Below are positions 57,701 to 64,000 of a stretch of DNA of 64,000 nucleotides, piece by piece. Origin of the DNA: Tubulanus polymorphus (lineage: Eukaryota > Nemertea > Palaeonemertea > Tubulaniformes > Tubulanidae). A program made the translations under genes and the position numbers. The stretch lies in contig NC_134035.1 of assembly GCF_964204645.1 (NCBI RefSeq), positions 10,478,501 through 10,542,500 of the forward strand, read 5' to 3'. Position 1 is the first letter of the stretch. Every line of letters starts with the position of its first letter. The notes under the pieces were generated by a model. It was not told where the DNA came from and ran no database searches. It worked only from the letters and a program-made list of their open reading frames with translations.

Positions 57701-60700
57701 GTCTTTTTACCGAGGCGCTTACTACGTCGATGGTGGCATGCTCAATAATTTTCCGATCAACGCATTCGATGGTGAGTACGTGATCATAGCATTTTGAATC
57801 GTAAGATAATAATGAAACATTCAAAAGATATGGTACAGCAAACTTCGGACACGGTCAACCTCAGACTGCGATTAACTCGAACAAAAACGAAATTACTTTA
57901 TCGGATTCCTAACGTTCCTAACTCGCACTTTGCTTATTTCGGATCGATATTTTGCCGGCCCAAATCAGTCCGAATTAGAAGAGGTTTTCTATTGTATTAC
58001 GGAATCGACTAATTAAGACGACTGAGACAATTAAGTCATTACTACTTTCTCCAGGCTGGTATCTAAGTTTGGATCCGGACAAAGATTACTTCAAAATGTT
58101 CGACAAGAATATAGAACCATTTGGCACGATCAATAAGAAAACTTTTGGACTTCTTCTGGTAATTCTATTTTTGAATATTATCATTTTGTTCGTTGTATGG
58201 ATGGGTAATATAGTATATTTGATTCAATGATCCATTCTAGTTTGACATCGACGAGGAAGAAGACGGAAAAGAAGAGTTCTTTGATAAATGGAAATACGAA
58301 TGGCCAAAGCTTCCTGATACTAAACTTGCACGGTGAGACCAATGTACTGTTTAAATGTTAAATTCTATGTCAAAAATGAATCAAATGTCAACAGAGATCT
58401 GGATCGTAATTCAGTGGACGCTGACTTGCAACGTAGATCCGAGTGCCTTAGATTATCGCGAGTCCCGGACAAAATCATAGACATGTTCCTTTCCTTTTCG
58501 ATGTAATGGTGCTTCGCCCATCCATTGGTCCCGCGAGATCTAAGGCAAAAGGAATCCGCCGCATATTCGATTGTACGAAGGAACTCACGTTAGCCAATGA
58601 TTATGCCTTACTTTTGTGTCTTATTTGCTGCCAGAAAACGTACTGAAGAGACCACATTGAAAAGAGAGCATCATGTAAAGAATGCGAAACTAGCCGGTGC
58701 AGTGAGACGTATGGTCAAAAGTCTATGCGCATCTGATGCTAATGACGACGGGTTTATAGATGCAGATGAACTGGAAACGTTCTTCAAAACGGTAAAATGC
58801 TTGTTGCATGTATACATCTCTAAAGGCTTTGAAAACCTAAACTCTGATAATTAACATGAGACTGCTGTTACTCTTCTTATTGTCATATTAATTGTAAAAT
58901 GTTTATGTCTTGTAAATACTACTTGTAAATACCACTCTGTACATCTCGACCCGAAAGGGTGTAACCAGTATAATAAAGAGTTTATTGAATTGAATATTGA
59001 ATTGTATATAGGTGCACGTCACCTCCATTCAGTGTCAGCGTGATCATGACTAGCTCACGGAGAGGGCCAAAGTGATTATTCTTATTCAACACTTTCAGGA
59101 TGCGTCGCTGTCAGATGACGACTTTCACTTGTTGTTCGGCGTGAATCGAAATCAAACTGACACCATCATGGGAGCATTTGATCGAAATCACGACAACCTG
59201 GTACGTCAAAAATTGAAATATCTGTTTTCAAATCGACATTTTGACTTATATTTTAGTACTTATGCACCTAGGGCCAAGTTTGGTTTTCGTATCTCGTCGA
59301 CTAGTGGTCGGAACTAACAACCGAATGCGCTAAATCTACGAACTATTTCCGGAATATAGTTACGACTAACTGACATTCGGCTTCACTTAGTTCGACTATA
59401 GTCGACTAACTCTGATAACCGAAGTTGGCCTAATGTGTCTGTATACCCCCGCCATAGCCTCCTTGTTAATGGCTATGGACATCGAAAGCCATAGATTTAA
59501 CCGATTCCACATCGGCAAATTCGGGAATGACCTTTTAATCTTTGCAACTGTAATGGCATTGATGATTTTTAATCCCGTCTTAAAATATTAAGAGCATTTT
59601 TATTAGCAATTTCAATGTGTTTTTGTAGCCTTTTATTTTAATTTTATTGTAAACCGTACTGAGAAGCAGTGTAGGGCAGTCTATAACAATTCGTTTTACG
59701 GTGAGGGTTTGCTACCTGCCAATATGTCATCCGGTATAATTAGTTAAACTGCCACCAGGGGACTATATATAGTGAAAGAATCGTATATTGGATGAATTTC
59801 TCCGTGATCCTCAAAGCTATATTGAGTAAATGTTGTACATCAGTACTTTGTACCAAGTATAGTCATCTACATATCCAACACATATTTTGGCGCTCTTACA
59901 AAATAGCCGTATGTCATGAACTGATAAGACTGACTTCGACGATATCTTTGCACGCTTTAAAGTGTGAAATTTAAACTAGCAAGGCAGAAAACCCGTTATC
60001 GCTGCTTTGCAGCTATATTAATCAATCATATTTTTGATTTTAGATCTCGCATCAAGAAATAATGGCGTTCATCGGTAGTTACGGTTTCACTATGAACAAT
60101 TTCATCATGGGAGGGGCTTTCGATGCTGTAAATCCATCGTCTTTCACCGAATATCTTTCTAGCCTTTTGGACGCGTTGTGTGGTCGCATAAAAACGCTTG
60201 CGAAAAAGGTCAGTGATCAAAGTAACGTCGTAAGTCACCGGGATGCTCAATTCAAAATCCTGCCTATCGAAGAAATTGCTAAAATCTCGCTTATTGAAAG
60301 TTTATCTTTAAAGTATATAATTCATTCTGGTTTCAGCCCGAGGACAAGAAAAGATCGGCGTGTCTCTACACGAGCTACATAAAAACCGCTGATATGCATC
60401 TCGATATGGAGGACAAAATATTCTGCATGAAGGTAATATTCAAAACGGATTTTTTGTTGCGACAGCATCACGGCGCTTGAGCATATCGAGGAAAAGACTC
60501 CTGGGCTTGACCAACAACTGGTTGGTTTACTTCTCGAATCATCTATACTTAAGCTCTCGATCAAAAAATATAGGATGAATCTGAATCTTGTATTTGACAA
60601 ATTGTTCGAAAGCCAATGGTTTTCTTCGAGAAATCGCCCTTATCCCCTTGTGTCTACACATGGTATACATTTGGGTTCGAATCCTGGGAAAATTAATTCA

Positions 60701-60824
60701 AATGATTTGTTACATTGCGAATTTGGCTGATTTCCTGTATCTAACACCTATGATTTTATATGTTTTTTTATTTTAGCTTGGTTGGATGAGCATTTTACAT
60801 CATTTCGACACGGATTCATTTTGA
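54794..60824 (+). CDS. Patatin-like phospholipase with two C-terminal EF-hands
   Basis: Predicted Ca2+-responsive acyl hydrolase. 12 exons join in phase to 488 residues: 54794-55000, 55783-55927, 56487-56617, 57384-57519, 57688-57771, 58055-58158, 58241-58332, 58635-58791, 59099-59200, 60044-60208, 60337-60432, 60777-60824. The start MGSGAS is a good N-myristoylation signal, so membrane attachment is likely. The patatin domain has the oxyanion loop GGGAKG (about 56-61), nucleophile GASIG with Ser87, and catalytic DGG with Asp221. A charged linker leads to EF-hand 1, loop DANDDGFIDADE (334-345), and EF-hand 2, loop DRNHDNLISHQE (380-391, Asn instead of Gly at position 6), which is split by an intron. 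Vertebrate PNPLA proteins lack EF-hands as far as I know. Other GT-AG choices could alter single exons. Confidence 0.9.
56711..56945. mobile_element. Fold-back element, 'GACGTTTCGATCTCACC' family, complete copy 2
   Basis: Left 'ataagataaaatcccactat', right 'aatagtgggattttatctta', with 'gacgtttcgatctcacccta' near the centre of both arms. Intron 3 of the patatin gene. Confidence 0.85.
58915..58996 (+). repeat. SINE/LINE-like 3' tail
   Basis: 'cgacccgaaagggtgtaacc' (with a small hairpin) followed by 'agtataataaagagtttatt' and 'gaattgaa' repeats, the form of a retroposon 3' end. Patatin intron 8. A similar 'caataaagtattgaattgaa' tail follows the 33-bp array at 6637. Confidence 0.45.
59605..59690. 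repeat. Dispersed repeat shared with kinase intron 26
   Basis: 'caatttcaatgtgtttttgt' + 'agcc', then 'attgtaaaccgtactgagaa' matches 23903-23965 with few changes. Patatin intron 9. Family unknown. Confidence 0.55.
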
Positions 60825-60847
60825 CGCATCGATTATTCTCTGTTTTA

Positions 60848-61014
60848 AAGCAAAAAATGATACCTTGTTTTTTCTCCTAATCGGCCGGGTCATTTTCTAA
60901 ACTGCAATAACATTTGTAATCAGTTCATTTCTATGGCTGCCGGGTCTGTTATTGTTTGCTTGATCATGATTCAAAAAAGTAACATACGGGTAACAAGGTA
61001 TCAATCTTGTAGCC
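60848..61014. mobile_element. MITE, 'GATACCTTGTTTCTCC' family, copy in the patatin 3'UTR
   Basis: Ends 'gcaaaaaatgataccttgtt' and inverted 'aacaaggtatcaatcttgta'. Interior 'cggccgggtcattttctaaa' matches the copies at 31953 and 52701. It starts 24 bases after the patatin stop. Confidence 0.8.
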
Positions 61015-61106
61015 TAGATATTTTATTGTTCTATTTCATATACCCTATGTGTGTTGACAAAATGTCCTGTACAGAACTGAGCTTATAATATATGTATTTT
61101 AGCAAA

Positions 61107-61112
61107 AATAAA
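61107..61112 (+). terminator. Candidate poly(A) signal of the patatin gene
   Basis: AATAAA 283 bases after the stop codon, in an AT-rich context, before the next gene begins. Confidence 0.5.
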
Positions 61113-61566
61113 ACGTGCAAATGAAATTTGTTATGATAGTTTTTATATTAGGCCAAAGTTAAAATTGAGAGCCTATCCATTTTTTCGACGATTGACATCG
61201 TTCTTGTATGTGTAAAAGGTAACAACAATATGTATACTTATGTGCATTTTGTAACGGCACTTTTCAAGATGCACTGGCCTGGGGGGTACCAAATATTTTC
61301 AAGCTAGTGTGAAGGGATTGTTTTGGTTACCGTAGTTACAGCGGATAAGAACTCCAACGCATGGATTTCTGTGGATGTTTTGTTATATGATTAAGGCAGT
61401 ATTTTAGATATATGCGTTAAGACTGCATGATGTTGAGGTATGAATATTACACATAAGACGATGATATGTTTTGAGTAGTTCACACCAAAGACGACCAAAA
61501 AGATAAAAAGACGATTTCGGATTTTAACAGAACATCGAAGAATACACGCAAGTGAAACTGTAAACA

Positions 61567-64000
61567 ATGGGAATCTGTCTAGCGCGTTATCTCGCGAGAG
61601 ACGATTTGCTTAAGAATATTGACTGGGAAAATATACGTTGGGAAAATGCGTTTCGTTACCGCCGTACGACGTCACCGGAGCGTATCGCTCGGAAGAGGGA
61701 GGCTAGGAAAGCAGCCGCTTCGAGAAATGGGCCCACACCGATGCTCCACGTCGAGCCGGGGGATTACCAAACGAACAAACACGAACTCCGTCACTTGACC
61801 GCGTCAAAAACGGTCGCTCATTCGGTGAAAGTGTTGGACGAGCGAACAAAACACCCGATGCACAAACGGCCATCGGATAGTATAGATAGTAGTAATGAAC
61901 GTTCGTCTTATCGAAAGCAGAACGAATCGCCTCGTGACAAACAAGCGAATTCACGAGGGTCTAACGAGGCCGCAAAGTTGAATGTTTCTCTTCGTGAAAA
62001 ATGCGATGACCGACAACTACAGAAGCATCCCAGTCAAACATCTTCGTCTAACAAGTTGGAGAATAGAAAACACAATGAAGATCAACAAATACGTGGATAT
62101 TGTAGCGAGCCTTTGGTGCACAACGAAACAATGGGCAGAAAACATGTAAGGCTTAAAGACGTAAGAAGTATACAATCGTAAGAAGAACGAACTCATTTTT
62201 CCTATAGGGCAGAATACTTCTAACCATCTTACGAGATAATTAACTTGAATGCTGAAGATAGGGCAGAAGTATATATTCTGGCAGAAATGTTAGGAACTAT
62301 GAGTTTGTTCTTATGAATGTATAGGTTTTACTTCAACACCAACTAAATACCACTATTATTAGTCGAATATACAAAATAACGTCGTCACATCTTCGTTCAT
62401 TGGTTTGACATTTTGATAGAATTCCGATTACTTTTCCAGGGTGAGGTTGAAAAGCAGATTGCTAGTGATCTAGTTCTGATCGCCGACGTGCACAGAGAAC
62501 CTTCGAATATCGCTGTTGACCACGAAGTTAAAAGCGAAACTAAAGACGATGGTGTATTTTCGGATGACACCGACATTGCTACCCTACAGCGACAGTACCA
62601 CAATATAATAGCTACCAATGAGGTCCTTAAGTCTGGTTCATACACGGCTTCACCCGGCGGCAGAATATGTGACCCCGACAGACCACAAACCGACCAATTT
62701 GCGAATTTGTTGACCTCAGAAGCTATGAATAAGAAGGAGTTGGTCGATCGGTTTTTAGCAGCCCCGGTAGAGTTTGATGATGTCGTCGATCATGAACCGA
62801 CTCGGCAACACGGCGATGTTGTTAATGACTCATGCGCTAGTTCATCTGCCGGTTCCTTTCGTACGAATCAACACCGATACGGAGGACGAGATTCGCTTCA
62901 CGACCAGCGTCAGCGACACGATTACAACGCGTTATCCTCATCGGACGAAGGTTACTCGAGCGTGTACAGCAGCAATACAACGACCGAGTACCAATCCAGA
63001 CCGCTACGATCTTATACGTCACAGTTCGGTAAGACGGATATCGGTCACCGCGGCGGTACTGGACGCAACCGATCCAGACCACGCGTCGGAACGCCTATAC
63101 CTTCGATTAGTGACGGCAGATACAGAATAGCCCGCGCTAACGATAGCTTCATTCCCTGGAGAGAAGTTTCGCAGATGAGTTTGGAGACTAGCACTACTCG
63201 GCGGGTTGGCAGCACGCAAGCGGCAGTTACCGATGTTCGACGGAGTTCCGATTTCCGGACTGGACCGACCATGTATTTTCGCGTGCCATCGTCCGTGCAG
63301 GAAATGGTGTTCATCAACAAACACGATACGCGTAAGGTTTCGTTTCGGGATTCACTGATTCCGCAACGCAGGACACCGCGAAAGAAAATCGTATACTCCG
63401 AGTCGGACGACGAAGACACTGACCGTGAAAGGAGTATCGATAATGTAACTGTTCAGATCGATGGTGAACAACTTTCGGTAATGAAATCTGAGAGGAGCCA
63501 TCCAGAGAACGCGAAGGCAAATACGCAAAAAGATGCGCCGTTTAGCGAAAAGAACAAGGATAAAACTGCATCGAATAGGAAACAGCTGCGGAAAAAGCAA
63601 AGTTGTCGTTTAAAGCGATTCTCAGAGTTATCAGTGAATACACTTCTGCCCGCTGTTCCAGACGGATATGATGTTGCTAATGGTAAATTTAAAGATATGA
63701 ACGTAACGGATGATGAATTAGTTGGAGGTATTACCCGCGACGAGTGCACAACGTCACTGTCGAAAGAACTCCGTGACGTCGCCGATACCTCATTTCAACG
63801 GCGGTCGCGCAAATACCTCGTCGACGATGATCGCGATTTAAAACCGAAGCGGAAAAATGAGCGCGTTGACCACCACCGCGGTATTGTTAATGACACAACA
63901 ACGAGGAAACAACGATTGAACCAGGATGCATCGACTTACCGCGCGACAAAACAAAACCAGAAATTTAAATCGTATTACCAGAATTTTACTACTACCACCG
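61567..64000 (+). CDS. Unidentified acylation-type disordered protein, 3' part outside the window
   Basis: Exon 1 is 61567-62160 (198 codons, donor GAC|gtaaga; an alternative in-phase donor lies at 62145). Exon 2 begins at 62440 after 'cttttccag' and stays open for about 520 codons to the window edge. The N-terminus MGICLARYLAR has Gly2 and Cys4, compatible with myristoylation plus palmitoylation and thus membrane anchoring. The rest is hydrophilic, with basic clusters (ERIARKREARKAAA), Ser/Thr stretches (ALSSSDEGYSSVYSSNTTT) and an acidic patch (YSESDDEDTD). I see no known domain, signal peptide or membrane segment. It may be a scaffold or signalling adaptor, but no function is assigned. The long open exon and in-phase junction support a real gene. 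Confidence 0.75.

Larger units (their letters stand above)
60825..61566. other. Intergenic DNA: patatin 3'UTR and upstream region of the next gene
   Basis: Holds the MITE at 60848-61014 and an AATAAA at 61107-61112 that could end the patatin mRNA. Only about 450 bases separate that signal from the next ATG, so the next gene's promoter must be compact. No TATA element is evident. Confidence 0.55.

Noticed and set aside
62774-63130. 118-codon plus-strand gene near the right edge
   Set aside because: It overlaps, out of frame, the much longer open exon 62440-64000.

Overview
The window is animal nuclear DNA: long GT-AG split genes, no operons, many fold-back elements and tRNA-derived relics. 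The BEL/Pao retrotransposon, the LINE tail and the gene families point to a marine invertebrate, possibly a lophotrochozoan such as a mollusc. That assignment rests on general impression only.

Layout. 1-3619: a BEL/Pao LTR retrotransposon on the minus strand, open to the left edge, with a primer site resembling the 3' end of tRNA-His and one LTR. 3620-7550: repeat-rich DNA with an inverted repeat of a decayed element, tandem repeats and a 33-bp minisatellite of about 26 copies that stays open in several frames on both strands. 7554-30495: a class II phosphatidylinositol 3-kinase in 33 coding exons that I could join in phase (1752 residues, all domains present). Its introns hold several MITE families, a minisatellite and an orphan RING-like exon. 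30496-34350: intergenic DNA with fold-backs. 34697-51269: four tandem, intronless-in-coding, same-strand GT32-type glycosyltransferase genes (type II membrane proteins with a DLD motif), embedded in a duplicated repeat unit. Two of them are preceded by a pyrimidine-rich array of CAG-ended units, about 0.27 kb in one and 2.6 kb in the other. 51270-54790: repeats and a LINE 3' relic. 54794-60824: a 12-exon gene for an N-myristoylation-type patatin lipase with two C-terminal EF-hands (488 residues). 61567-64000: the start of an unidentified, acylation-type, disordered protein that runs off the right edge.

The genes do not form one pathway. The kinase and the patatin lipase both act on membrane lipids, and the glycosyltransferase cluster is probably a recent local expansion. 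The most unusual items are the glycosyltransferase repeat units with their splice-acceptor-like arrays, the patatin/EF-hand fusion, and a MITE insertion whose empty site survives in a paralogous copy within the same window.
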